From NCBI RefSeq assembly GCF_043641665.1, contig NC_092183.1, forward strand, positions 26,377,222-26,441,221: 64,000 nt of DNA, given 5' to 3'. The notes under the pieces were generated by a model that saw only the letters and a list, made by a program, of their open reading frames with translations, did not search any database and was not told the origin of the DNA. Numbering within the stretch: the stretch's first letter is position 1; each line of letters starts with the position of its first letter. Of this stretch, positions 25,601-37,200 are shown in pieces. The stretch is from Enoplosus armatus. Lineage: Eukaryota; Chordata; Actinopteri; Centrarchiformes; Enoplosidae. A program made the translations under genes and the position numbers.

Positions 25601-27006
25601 TCATCGGTGGATTATTCTCCACCATCGTGTTTGGCATCATGGTAAGATGGGACTTTTAGGACTCACTGCTCCCACTACAAACTTTCACACAAGTTGATTT
25701 CCTAATTTCTTAGTGCGGAAAAGTTAGCGGCATCTTTAGCCGCCAGTCTTTAAGTGTGTCTCGCTTGATGTAGGTTCCCAGCATGTTCCCGACATCTAAA
25801 TGAAGCATTCATGTAATCTCTGAACTATAATAAAGTAAAATACTGTCGGTTGAAATATACGACATTTGGCAAGCGGTGTTGGGGCTGTCCTGTGTCATCA
25901 TGTGACTGTGAAAGTACGGGGCTCCTTTTTAAGATAACAGCCACAGGCCAGTGATGTGAGAGTAACTGGAGCTTGCTCTCCTCCCAGCTCTCCTATGTGA
26001 TGTCCGGCTGCCGCTACTTCGTGTGTCCGGTGGAATTCAACAACGACTCCAACAGTTTCCAGGTGGACTGTGAGCCGTCGGAGCTTTTCCAGCTCCAGGA
26101 CTACGCCCTGCCCAGCGTCCTGGAGTCTCTCACTGGATGGGTAAGACTCACCCGCACTTTTCTTTTTGGAGGTGGACACTAGACTAGACTGATATGATAC
26201 ATCAGTTCTGTAAAACTTAAGAAATCTATACTAAAAACAAAAATAAAACGAAATGCAGAGCAACCCTTTATTATGCAGTCCCACATTTAAAAGCTGGCTG
26301 AATGTTGGTAACTGCTGGTCCCTGCTTTGGTCTAACGTTTCCTTCTCGTCTCCACAGACCACGGTGCGTCTCTATCCGTTCCAGATCCACAGCATCGCCC
26401 TCTCCTCCTTTGCCTCCATCGTGGGACCTTTCGGTGGCTTCTTTGCCAGCGGCTTCAAGAGAGCCTTCAAGATCAAGGTAGGGATGAAGGATGCCTGTGC
26501 CGTCACTGTCAGTCTGCTGCAGGGGGTTTTATTTTCCTGTTCATATTTGCATAGTCTACTTGCTGTTGAGCTGCTCGTGTTTGTAAAGTCAACTGTATAT
26601 TATATTGTGTTTAGAGGAGCAGTTCAAGCACATGTACTGACCTTTTGTCCTTTCAGGATTTTGCCAACACTATCCCGGGTCATGGTGGCATTATGGACAG
26701 ATTTGACTGCCAGTACCTCATGGCCACATTCGTTAATGTCTACATTGCCAGCTTCATCAGGTAAGCACACAATGGGCCCTTGATTTCAGACGGGTATTCA
26801 GAAGTAGCTTGTCTTCTGAGATCACTTTGGACAGATTATGTATGTTTTATTGTCTTCTCCCCCCTCTCAGGGGCCCCAACCCCAGCAAGGTGATCCAGCA
26901 GCTCCTGGCCCTCCGTGCCGATCAGCAGCTCCACATCTTCAACTCCCTGAAGGCTCACCTGACAGAGAAGGGCCTGCTGCCAGCGCTGGAGGAGGCGGCC
27001 GCCTAG
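16613..27006 (+). CDS. cds2: Phosphatidate cytidylyltransferase 2 (CDP-diacylglycerol synthase)
   Basis: Thirteen coding exons: 16613-16684, 21102-21244, 21880-21976, 22397-22494, 22974-23113, 24126-24184, 24938-25020, 25301-25388, 25573-25641, 25988-26140, 26358-26477, 26657-26760 and 26871-27006. All introns are GT-AG and the phases join, giving 453 aa. The enzyme makes CDP-diacylglycerol from phosphatidic acid and CTP in the ER membrane, feeding phosphatidylinositol synthesis. The N-terminus (MTELRHRG) and the acidic cytosolic segment match vertebrate CDS2. Several membrane helices follow from about residue 80. The family signature, [11 protein letters not shown] then HGGIMDRFD, lies near residues 365-391 with its basic and Asp residues intact. 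The match over exons 3-8 is nearly residue for residue to human CDS2 as I remember it. CDS1 is the alternative paralogue, but the N-terminus favours CDS2. Confidence 0.96.
16685..21101 (+). other. cds2 intron 1
   Basis: A 4.4-kb intron after the 24-codon first exon, as is usual for genes with a housekeeping-type first exon. The early part is moderately CpG-containing. It holds a CA repeat (20346-20374) and a G-rich stretch (20086-20105). No further exon was recognised. Confidence 0.65.
20346..20374. repeat. (CA)n microsatellite in cds2 intron 1
   Basis: About fourteen CA units with one interruption. Confidence 0.9.
21853..21872 (+). repeat. (TG)n beside the cds2 exon 3 acceptor
   Basis: About ten TG units followed by only seven bases (TCCTTCAG) before exon 3. 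Confidence 0.95.
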
Positions 27007-27658
27007 AGCCCACCGGCACCCACACCGGCTCGCCCGGAGAGGGAGACCGGAGAGGAGGGGCAGCACCCGAGGGCCCCCCACCCCCGTGCAGCCCTGGAGC
27101 TCTGGGAGACTCGCAGTGCTTTGTGTGAGCGAGAACACATCCGAGGGGGGAGAAAAAACAAAAAAACAACAAAAAAAAAACCTACAAAAACAAAACAAAC
27201 AACAAAAATCTACAGCCTTGGGTCATTCCATTTCATTTGGGTGTGAGAGTGGAGCACGTTTGTGATCATGCAGTCTGTGAATCATGTTTCTGACACCAGT
27301 GTTTTCAGGTTGGGTTAGTGAATTACTGTACTGTTACACATTTCCATTATAGCCGACTTGTATCTATTCACACTGTTGAACAAAATGTTGGTCAGCTGTA
27401 CATTTCTAACCTCTATATACCTATTAATGTGTGTTAATATTTTATTGTACTTTTTGTTTTAATGCACTGCTCTCAACCCTGTTACTTCACTGTATTGTTA
27501 CCCCCAGCTGCACCCCCTCGCCAAATTTGAGTTTTAATTTTCTTTGTTGTGATTGTTTCTATTTATACATAGATGGTTTTTATATTTGGTATGTTCTATT
27601 ATATCTTAATGTTGGGTCTGTTTTATTCAGACTGAATTCACCATCTGCCACGTGCATT

Positions 27659-27662
<4 letters not shown>

Positions 27663-27691
<29 letters not shown>
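27663..27691 (+). repeat. (GT)n microsatellite in cds2 3' UTR
   Basis: About fourteen GT units. If transcribed, this gives a UG repeat in the mRNA tail. Confidence 0.95.
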
Positions 27692-30572
27692 CTTTTTCCT
27701 GTGTTTTTCGCCGCCAGCCATCATTTCAAAGCCTCATCACATCATCATGTTTTGTAAAGCATTTCTGTCCCAAGATGAACGGCCAAGTTACCCTGAAGTG
27801 TTGTGGGATCAGTGCATCTTCAAAATACAGAATCCGGTCTGTGAGGAGCAGTAAGCAAAGCTCTGCGCAAAATAGTGTTTTTATTATGAATCAAAAGATC
27901 TGAGTCTGTGAAGGCCGGTGCGACAGACACCAGCGCCCCTCTCAGCGTCTCCCCTCACCTGGCTGCGCTTTCACAGCAAAAGCAGAATATAGAACACAGC
28001 CAGGTTTTATTTTAGGTTCTGTGTTAAGACGTTTTTATCTCGAAGAAGGAGCTGTTATAGGGTTTACACGTGTTCAGGAAGGCGGTGGGATTGCTGCATT
28101 ATGGCTTCTGTTTGCGACATTGTTGGGATGGGACAACACTGCCCATATCTGCTCCTGCGCGCTGCACGTTCGCCGTGTCGCCACAGCTTCAGGTCGTGAT
28201 CAATCTGACGCTCAGGTCGGAGTTTGCCAATACAGTCAGCTGCTGTATGCACGGCAGTCAGTGTTTTAAGAGGCTTTACAGTAGGACTCTGATGTTTATG
28301 CCACTTGCAAGTGTTTCTTTCATTTGGTGGTAAAATATAAAAGCTGAAGATCCTCCAGTGTTGAGTTCATTTCTGTTTTGTTTGTTTTTGTTCTTTTTTA
28401 AGGATTGTAGATGAATTCTGCCTGCAGTTATGTTGCTATCTGTGCCGCTGATGGGATATTTGGGAGATGTCTGAAAATAGAAAATACCTAGTGATGTCAT
28501 AGTGATGTCGTGGGGGTTATCTCGGCATAGAGAACAATCACAGAACGCCTGCGTTGCGAAAAACGTAACCTGATCGTACGGCATCATGGGAAATGTAGGA
28601 TCAAGTGTTAAACCCATGTTGGGGACAAGGAGTCGGGATATCTCGGCCTCCGATGCTCTTCTCTTGCAAGCCCCCCCCCCCCAACTTTATAGGAGTACAA
28701 TGCTAAATTGCTGGAGTGCTCCTTTTAAAACTGCCAACGCAACGGGGTTGAAACGTTTTTATTGTTTTTTTTGTTTTACTTTAAGTCTGAGCCATTGACT
28801 CCATCAGTTACTTACAACTTACAGGATGCAACTGGTGGGCAACACACGTGTTTGCATTTGGAGGGAGATTTGTAAGACTTTTTGTTGGACTCCAAAATGC
28901 TTCGCTTGTTAAAAGTCAATCGGCAAGTGGTCATCAATGACACGTGTCTGGGTTGTCCAGGAGAAGCAGCAAAGACAGCGGTGTATTCAGTGCGTGTGGG
29001 TCCAACTCTGGGTAGACAAAAGACCAGGCTGTGCGCCGCCTACCATACTCATCAAATCAACCAATCACCTCAGGCCGTCCATCATGTGGGCACGTTCGTC
29101 ATTTTGTTTCTGTCCGATCAGAAAAGAATTGAGTTATCCTTGCCAGTGAAAGCCAAAGTGCAGCGCTATCTAGGTGTTAAACCATGTCTGTTCCCAAGAC
29201 AGCAAGATGAACGTTCACACAGTCGTCAGGGTGGCAGGGATGGATGTGAAGGTCAGTCTCTAGGTGTCTCTGGACGGATACAGCTCATCAAAGTTCATCA
29301 TTGTGAGATTCTGTCCTCAAAGATCAGCATATATTTTTAAGCAAAGGACTCCATTTTTTTTTAGTAACCTCAACTTGGCTTTTGCTTCACTATGGCAATC
29401 ACTTTATAAGAGTTGACTTGAGTGTTTTTTCCAGATGGAAGGACCCACTGTATACGCCGAGCGGCAGGACTCCACGTGTTTTGCCCCATGTTTGAATGTC
29501 ACTCCGTTCACATGTTTATTGTTTCATTCGTGTCTTTGGTTCGCTTTGTGTGACATCCCACCAGTCTTAACTATCTTTCTGAAAATATTTATTTTATTTA
29601 CTGTAAGCAAATCAAACCGTGTATATTTAAGAAGATGTTTAGAGACATGTTGAGTGTTCTTTAGTATTTTTGGTTAGAGGAATATTTAAGGTATTATTAT
29701 TGCCATATAGGGGAGAGTATTGAGATAGCAGGAAAGTGTTCTCTCTCTGTCTTTTCTTGCTGTGACTTTTGTGCAGTTGGGTGTTTTCTAGCCCCCCCCC
29801 CCCCCCAGGTAGCTCTCGTGTGTCAACATATGTGTTGCAGTGCAAGTTGAAGCAACGCAGACACTCATAGCATTGTGTTGCTGCGTCGTCGCCCTCTGAG
29901 TACACAGGAAGTTCCCAGAATGGAAGCGGTGTCTCGGCACGCGTAGATATCTTACAGTTCCCGGGCTTCGCCGCCTCTGTGGTGGTCTTAATGTTGGAGG
30001 TCTTTAGCCCCGCAGCTCTCTACTGCCACTTCTCTGCCTGGTGTTACAGGCGGCCACCAGAGAGAGCTGGAGCTCCTGTGGTCGGCTGATCACTGGTGCT
30101 GCATCTGAGCAGAAAAGGTCCGACCCTTTTGTTGCTGCTGTTTCGATACATTCCAGTGCCCCCCCCCCACCCCTTTGTCAAAAGTTAAGATTTGCTCCCA
30201 GGTAGTCAGAATATACCTTAAAAAAAGAAACCTGATTGTTTTGTGGGGGGTTTATTTTGTGTTTGTTTCATGGCACCCAGGAAACACCCCCCCGTGCCAT
30301 TTTTAACCAACACAGTGCCACTTGGCTGTTGTGAATCCTGCCCAGCCAGGACACCTCTAAAAGGAATGTATGGGAGTTGTGACTATCCCCACATGCTGTA
30401 GGCTCCCCTCTGTGGACATTTGATTTAGTGGTTATAGAGTCTCTTCTAAAGCTGTATGATTTCAGTATATTATTCTTAAACCGTGCAATGGTTTGTGTTG
30501 AGTTGTACATTTGTCTAGAGATAAGTTGTACTCTTTGATGCTGAAAATGTGCTTTGCCTTGGTTCAAAGAAA

Positions 30573-30578
30573 ATTAAA
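30573..30578 (+). terminator. Candidate cds2 polyadenylation signal
   Basis: The variant signal ATTAAA lies near an A-rich run and a downstream GTGTGTGTGTG element (30613-30624), the usual layout for cleavage and polyadenylation. Confidence 0.5.
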
Positions 30579-31101
30579 GGTATAAAAAAATTAACAAAAA
30601 GAAGGTGTGCCGTGTGTGTGTGTGGCCTGGTTTCTTCCCTCTTGGTCTTCTTCCCCATTTTCAAATACATATTCAGTGGATTTTCTTACACCTGCAGACC
30701 AATTTTATAACCGCGGTTTGTTTCTGGGAGACATTGCAACCGCTGTACCTCAAGACACCCCTTTTTCTAAATACTGACTCTCTGCTGCAGCCCTGCTGTG
30801 AAGTGACATGCTCACCGAAGGAGTCAAACCAAGAAGTAAAAACCCATTTCCTTTATGGGGACCTTTTTTTTTTTTTTTTTTTTTTATGACACCAGTACAC
30901 ATGAGTCATTTCGAAAATTCCCCACACATGAAGCCCTTTTAGTGAATCAGCCTGGAAGCCATTTACACAGCACAGAACAAGTATGAACATGGACGTAAAG
31001 GCAACGTGAGGGCCAACAAAAAAAAAAACAAAAAAAAAAAGAAGAAGAAGAAAGATTAACACACAGGAAGTAGGAAGTGTGATCTGCGATATCTCCAGTT
31101 T

Positions 31102-31137
31102 GTGTGTGTGTTTTTGAGTGTGTGTCTATGTGTGTGT

Positions 31138-31174
<37 letters not shown>
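31102..31174 (+). repeat. GT-rich microsatellite upstream of arhgap25
   Basis: Interrupted GT tracts end in about seventeen pure units (31141-31174), only 64 bp before the arhgap25 start codon. They must lie in its promoter or 5' UTR. Confidence 0.9.
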
Positions 31175-31175
<1 letters not shown>

Positions 31176-31237
31176 ATGCGCTCCGGTGGGGTGGACGTGT
31201 GAAATGAAACGTTGACCTGTGCCGGGAGTTAAGGACC

Positions 31238-34200
31238 ATGTCTCTCAAACTACCTCGCAACTGGGACTTCAGCACCTTCAAGGCTGAGACAGCGCGGATA
31301 GGTAAGCCGGCGGCCGTGCTGCCTTCACTGTCACAGCGGTGTGGATGCAGCTGATGTTGTCCCTTTAAACTGAGTAAAAGTAAAACAAATCTTTTCATTT
31401 TCCATGAATTCAGGGAGGGTATATCCATATAGCAGACTGGCGCACTTTTTTTTTAAGATTGGTGTTTCTCCTTCTCTTGAATGCCGTTTTGTTCAGCATA
31501 TTCATGTACAGCAGGTACAGTGTACTTGTACTTCAAGTGTAAACGGGTGTTTAATCATAGACAACAAACCACTCGGATGATAAATAGTGACCGACTCTGC
31601 AGCTTGTTTTCTCAGTGTGGTGGCTGCTGCAGTAGTAGTTTCTTTTTCTTTACATAAATCACTGTCATCTAACAGGACGTCTTTCTATATTAAAACAGAG
31701 CTCGACATGTCAAACTTAACGTGCTCTTCTTACGTCACTCCAAAATAACTCCCTGTGGTTGCAGTGAGACGTTGGTCAACCTTTGTGTGTGTGTGCGTGT
31801 GTGTGTGTGTGTGTGTGTGCAAAACATTTGTGCAGTCATGTATTTTAAAGTCACCGTACAGCGGTCTAGACTTAACTAATACAATAATGCAATAATAAGA
31901 GAGGTTTGCACACAGTCCAGCTGTGGTTCACAGTGTGCACCGTTTGCACTGCAGCTCTAATCAGTTCTCACAATCGGTGGGGTTGTTCAGCACTGTGGGA
32001 GGAAGTTGCCAGCCTGTATTCTGTACTTCATCTGCCTCATGTTGGCTGCATATCAGCCGCTACAATTATCATGCTCTTGCTTTAGTGTGAAAGCACGACT
32101 TCCTGAAAGCTGGTGACACCCTCACCCCTCCCTCATCGTTCTTTCACCTTGAGATGCTCTGTGGACCAGGACAGGGGACAGGAGTGGGGCCGGAGTGACG
32201 CAGGCTGTCGGCAGGAAACTGATGCAAGAGCTCAGTTTCTGCAGACGGCTCTGACTGTCTTGTATGTCACTGTGCCCACATACAGTGCATAGGAGTGTGT
32301 GTGTGTGTGTGTGCGTGTGTGTGTGACGTGTGTGCACTGCATCTGTCCTTTCATAAAGATCTCAAAGGACAACCACAGACGTGTCAGTGTGCAGGAGCGA
32401 GGCTGACTCTTCCTAACGCAGTGAACTCGCCGTTCGTCTGCCGTTTCAAGCAGGAATTAAAGGAAACAGCTTGACATTTTAGGAAATACGCTTATTTGCT
32501 TTCTTGTCGAGAGTTAGATGAGGGCCGTTCCTATGTTTAAAACTGATTTTGAATATTCATCCTGTCGTGCCTGAATGCTGCCAGATCCTGATCCACTAGG
32601 AAGTACATACAAACCCTGATCCTATTATCAATGAATTAATAAAAAGCCTCCACACAGTCAGCGGGGAACTCTGAATATCATTCTCCTCTGTATCAGTCTG
32701 GACGGTGTTGCACTTGATGTGACTTCCTTTTGATGGGGGCATTGAACACATCTTTGAGACGCTGTGGGACTGTGGGCTCGCCACGAATTGAGGCCAGTTT
32801 AAAGGAGCTGTGTGTTTGTCAGCTGAGGGTGTGGCGTGACATCGCCTCCGTGTGTGGGCTCAGTGTTCCTCAACGGCACTTGAACTTTTCCGCTAATCAA
32901 GGGAGGGCGACGCTATTAAAATTAGACCAAAGACTCTCAAACTCCTAGGTGGGGGCCTTCAAAGTGTCGCCGGCCCTCCGGCGTTGATGTGGCACCTTCC
33001 TGTTTACCCCAGCACGGCCCTTCTTCTTCTCTTCTCCTCTATCATCTTGCTTAACAAGACACGGTGAATTTAACAACAACTGAGCAAGTGGGCTCTCAAT
33101 CTCAATCCTGCGATGTCGCTCCGTCCGGCTCTGTCTCCTCGGGGCCACGTAGACCTCTGCCTCTGTTCTTTCATCACTCCATTGAACCGTCACGTCGTGG
33201 CCTCTCGCAGGCACACAACTCAAAGTATCAGTCAGGGGTGACATTCTTAAAAAAACCCAAAACAGGATGAGATTTCTGCGTCAGTTTCAGTTCTATAAAT
33301 CCACACAGAACTTGATCTCCGACCTTTCCAGCTTACTGTTTGATGATCAGCCTCTTGCCGGACCCCTGTGTTATTTATGTAGAACAATCACAGCTGCTTT
33401 CGTGCACCTTCCACAGGAAACTGGTCAGCTCAGACCAGCCGTTTCCTTTCAGCCTGAAACTGTATAGGTGGGGAACAAAAATAGGCTTCAGTGAGCGGGC
33501 CCCTCCACCTCGATAGGCTGATGCATATCCATATCAGAAAGCGGAAGTGCTCGGCTGCAGTTGAGCACAGTGCTGATGTTTTGGCTCTGTCTGGCTGTGA
33601 CACAGCACGCTGTTCATGACACTTGTGCCGACAGCTTTCTTGTGGTGTTTGGCAGCGCGATCCAAGAGTGTGATACCCGGAGAGGGAGGCCCCAGCCCGG
33701 GCTCGCCCCACTCCACCAGGTCCATGGAGAGGCCGCTGAAGGCCGGCTGGCTCAAGAAACAGCAGAGGTCTTTAGTGAAGAACTGGCAGCAGCGTTACTT
33801 TGTGCTGAGAGGAAGCACTCTGACCTACCACAAAGATGACAAGGAGACCACTGTCCAGGTCAGACACCCTAACCCTTACTCATGCAACTAATACAATTAT
33901 GGTGTATTTCTTTTCTCCTGTCTTTGTCATCTGTCGGCATAAAACGCGTGTGCACAGTATTTTCGAAGCAATGCATACAAATACCACACGCAGTGACTTT
34001 TACGTGTCATCAAAATCCTTTCTACGTGTCCATTATATGTTGATGCTCTTTAACATTCAGTGATGTTAAGCAGCAAAAGCAAACCAGCATCACCAAACTG
34101 CAATATTTAAGAATAAAGTTGGTATTTTTTTTGCATGTACATTTATAGATGCTATCTTGCATTTTCATAGATGAATTCATGTGTTAATAAGAAGTGTGTC

Positions 34201-37200
34201 CTTTATCATTTCCAATCAACACCACAAACACTCTAGCTGTGTGGCTAACTTTGCACACTTCCTGTAAACAAAACAAATGATGCTTGAAGCCTCATGAGAG
34301 AGGCCTCCTGCCATCGAGAGTCCTTTTTCTTACACTTTTAATGTCCGTTTTTCGAATCCACTGCTTCATGCGCATAACAACCATCCAGCCAAGACCCTGT
34401 TAGTCTCTGTTATCCGGCTGCAGATCTGTCTTTGTGGGACGAACACAAGATGCTCATCCTGTTCTTACACGTTGTGTAATGTGTGCAAACTTCCAAAAAC
34501 ACTATAACACTCACCATGGTGACCACCATTACTAGCTGGAGTTTCAGGGGTGGCGACACCTGTGAAGGTGCAGGGAGCGTGGTCAAACATGCGAACCATA
34601 TTATGTGTATGTTTTTTGCCCTGATTTCCGTTTTACTTCCTGCTTAGAGATGAGTGGTAGTGACACAGGAAGCGAAAGGAGCATTCATGAAAATGAATCC
34701 CCCCCCCCGTACACATGTCTGCCACAATAAAAGACACTGTGCTGTGGTGAAAATACCCGCTGAGGCCTCTTTACTATATTAATAACACATAGAGTACATG
34801 GACTCAATGGTAACTCGGAAAGTGTCACAGTTAATATCAATGTCATACAATATCATATGGTGTTCTATGAATGAATGTGAACATTACTGTAAATATTAGC
34901 GGCTGCATCTCGACATGACATGACTTCTGGTTTGGGCGTTACACTGATGTGCTTTCTTTTCGGTGTTTTTGGTCTCCAGGGAGTCATCCAGCTGCGGTTC
35001 AGTAAAGTTAATGAACTCCCCCTGAACGTAGATGACCCTGGGAAATACCTCTTTGAGATCATACCACGTAAGCATGCAATCGGCCCTTTACAGAGAGCAG
35101 AACTGTGTGTAGTGTGTAGTGTGTGTGTAGCAGTGATACATCAGTGCTGTGTTTGGGGGGGGGGGGCTGCCTTCATTGCCTTGTGTCATCTTTGTCTTAT
35201 TCTTTCTTCTTCATAGGTTACAGGGGGAAAAAAAACAGCAACTTCTTTTAACATTTCCTGTATGTCAGCATATGCCAGGCATATCTGTCTTACTAAATGT
35301 TTTGCTGTACAAAGATGCATTTTTCCAACTATACCCACCATTTCACAGGTTCAAGTGGAGACAGAGAGCGATGTCCCTATGTGTTCATGGCAAACTCCCA
35401 GAGCGACATGGAGGAGTGGGTCCGCACTCTGCGCAGGGTCATTGGAGTGCCAACAAGCGGAGGTTCAGTGAAACCTTATATTGATATGGAAACTGAGGTT
35501 ATTAATGACGCGGCGACTATCCTATTTGATTAAGACATGTTGTCATGTCTGTGTGCTGAATATGAAGCTGGAGCCAGCAGCCGGTTAGCTTTAGCTTAGC
35601 ATAAAGACCGGAAACAGAGGGAAACAGCTAGCCTGGCTCTCTCCAAAAGTCAAAGAAGAAAGAACCAGCAGCTGGTTAGCTTAGCTTAGCATAAAGACCG
35701 GAAACAGAGGGAAACAGTTAGCCTGGCTCTCTCCAAAAGTCAAAAGAAGAAAGAACCAGCAGCTGGTTAGCTTAGCTTAGCTTAGCATAAAGACTGGAAA
35801 CAGAGGGAAACAGCTAGCCTGGCTCTGTCCAAAGGTAAAAGAAGACAGAACCAGCAGCAGGTTAGCTTAGCTCAGAATGTAAAGGGAAAGAAGTCACTGC
35901 TTGCTGCCAAGAAATAGTCCAGCACATAACCCTCTGTAAAACCACAACATGTTGTTTTTTAAATTTAGTTTTGGTATAGATTAAACAACAATTAGTGAGC
36001 TTTAGAGGTGCTAGTAGGTGGACTTACTTTTGGACGGAGCCAGGCTAGCTGTTTCCTCCTGTTTCCAGTCTTTGTGCTAAGCTACTGTAAGCTAACCAGC
36101 TGCTGGCTGTAGCTCCATTTGCCACACAGACATGAGAGTGGTATCAATCATACAACTCTCAGCAAGCAAACATGCGTACTTCTCTATTCTTTGAAAATAA
36201 ATGAAGAAAAATAAATGTGCTCCATCAAATCACGTGTTCACAGCACAGGCGCCACCCTGCCAATTCCTACAAAGACCATGTGAAAAGGGACAATAGTGGT
36301 GTTCATTTGAATGTGGTAAAATGTTTTCTGGTTATACTGCATGGCCATTACTGGTCCGAGATGTCATGTCTTACCTCTCTCTGCCTCCCTGCAGTGTTTG
36401 GAAAGGGTCTCATGGACACGGTGACATATGAGCGGCGGTTTGGGCCCCACATGGTGCCAATCCTGGTGCAGAAGTGTGTGGAGTTCATCAAAGAACATGG
36501 CCTGGATGAGGAGGGCATCTTCCGCCTCCCGGGTCAGGACAACGCTGTCAAACAGTTCAGAGACGCCTTTGATGCAGGAGAGAGGCCCTCCTTCCCCAGG
36601 TAACACTGCCATGGCTCCCTCCGTACAGACTTGAGCCATGTGAGCTATTTCATAAAAATGAGTCAGGATTTCAACATCGTCTACCTCAGTATTACACTGG
36701 TTGTTTATTGGAAGCCCTTAAGCTGAACTGATTTCAAAACAACACTCTGATCTGATTCCACACACAAGTGTGTTTGAGCAGTAGTAGCAGTGGTATTGCG
36801 CATGTATATGTGGCATAAAGCAAGTATAAAGTATAAAATGTGCTATAAAGTGGTTTGTTCATCACATCAGCAGTCACACGTCTCAAAAACACTTCAACAG
36901 ACCATGAATGAAATCAGTTGAAGCCCCCTCTTTAAACCTGGTTGGTAAATGTAGGAGCTTAAGAAAGTGACTGCTATATAAGGAGAAAATTGTCCTCAGT
37001 CAATCAACAGCATCAGCTTTTTTTTTTTTCTTTCTGAGAAAGCAAGGAGCGATGAGAGAGATGCAGAGCGTCTGATAGATTTCTGTCTGCTCAGAGCTGA
37101 AGGCCATACCACATCCTGTTCAGGCAGGCACAACGGGAGGAAGCCTGTATTACTCAACATCACAAGCTCCTCTGACAGATTAAAACGTCCATTTAACGTA

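Larger units (their letters stand above)
27007..30600 (+). other. cds2 3' UTR
   Basis: About 3.6 kb without a coding exon separates the cds2 stop from an ATTAAA signal at 30573-30578, beyond which the arhgap25 region begins. An A-rich run (27155-27215), a GT repeat (27663-27691), C-runs (28672-28682, 29791-29806) and a dispersed repeat fragment (about 28580-28740) lie inside. Mammalian CDS2 also has a long 3' UTR. The true end is inferred, and several open frames here (for example 28882-29340) have no family resemblance. Confidence 0.55.

Noticed and set aside
28882..29340. 152-codon frame downstream of cds2
   Set aside because: Lies in the presumed 3' UTR, no family resemblance, no start context or conservation evidence.
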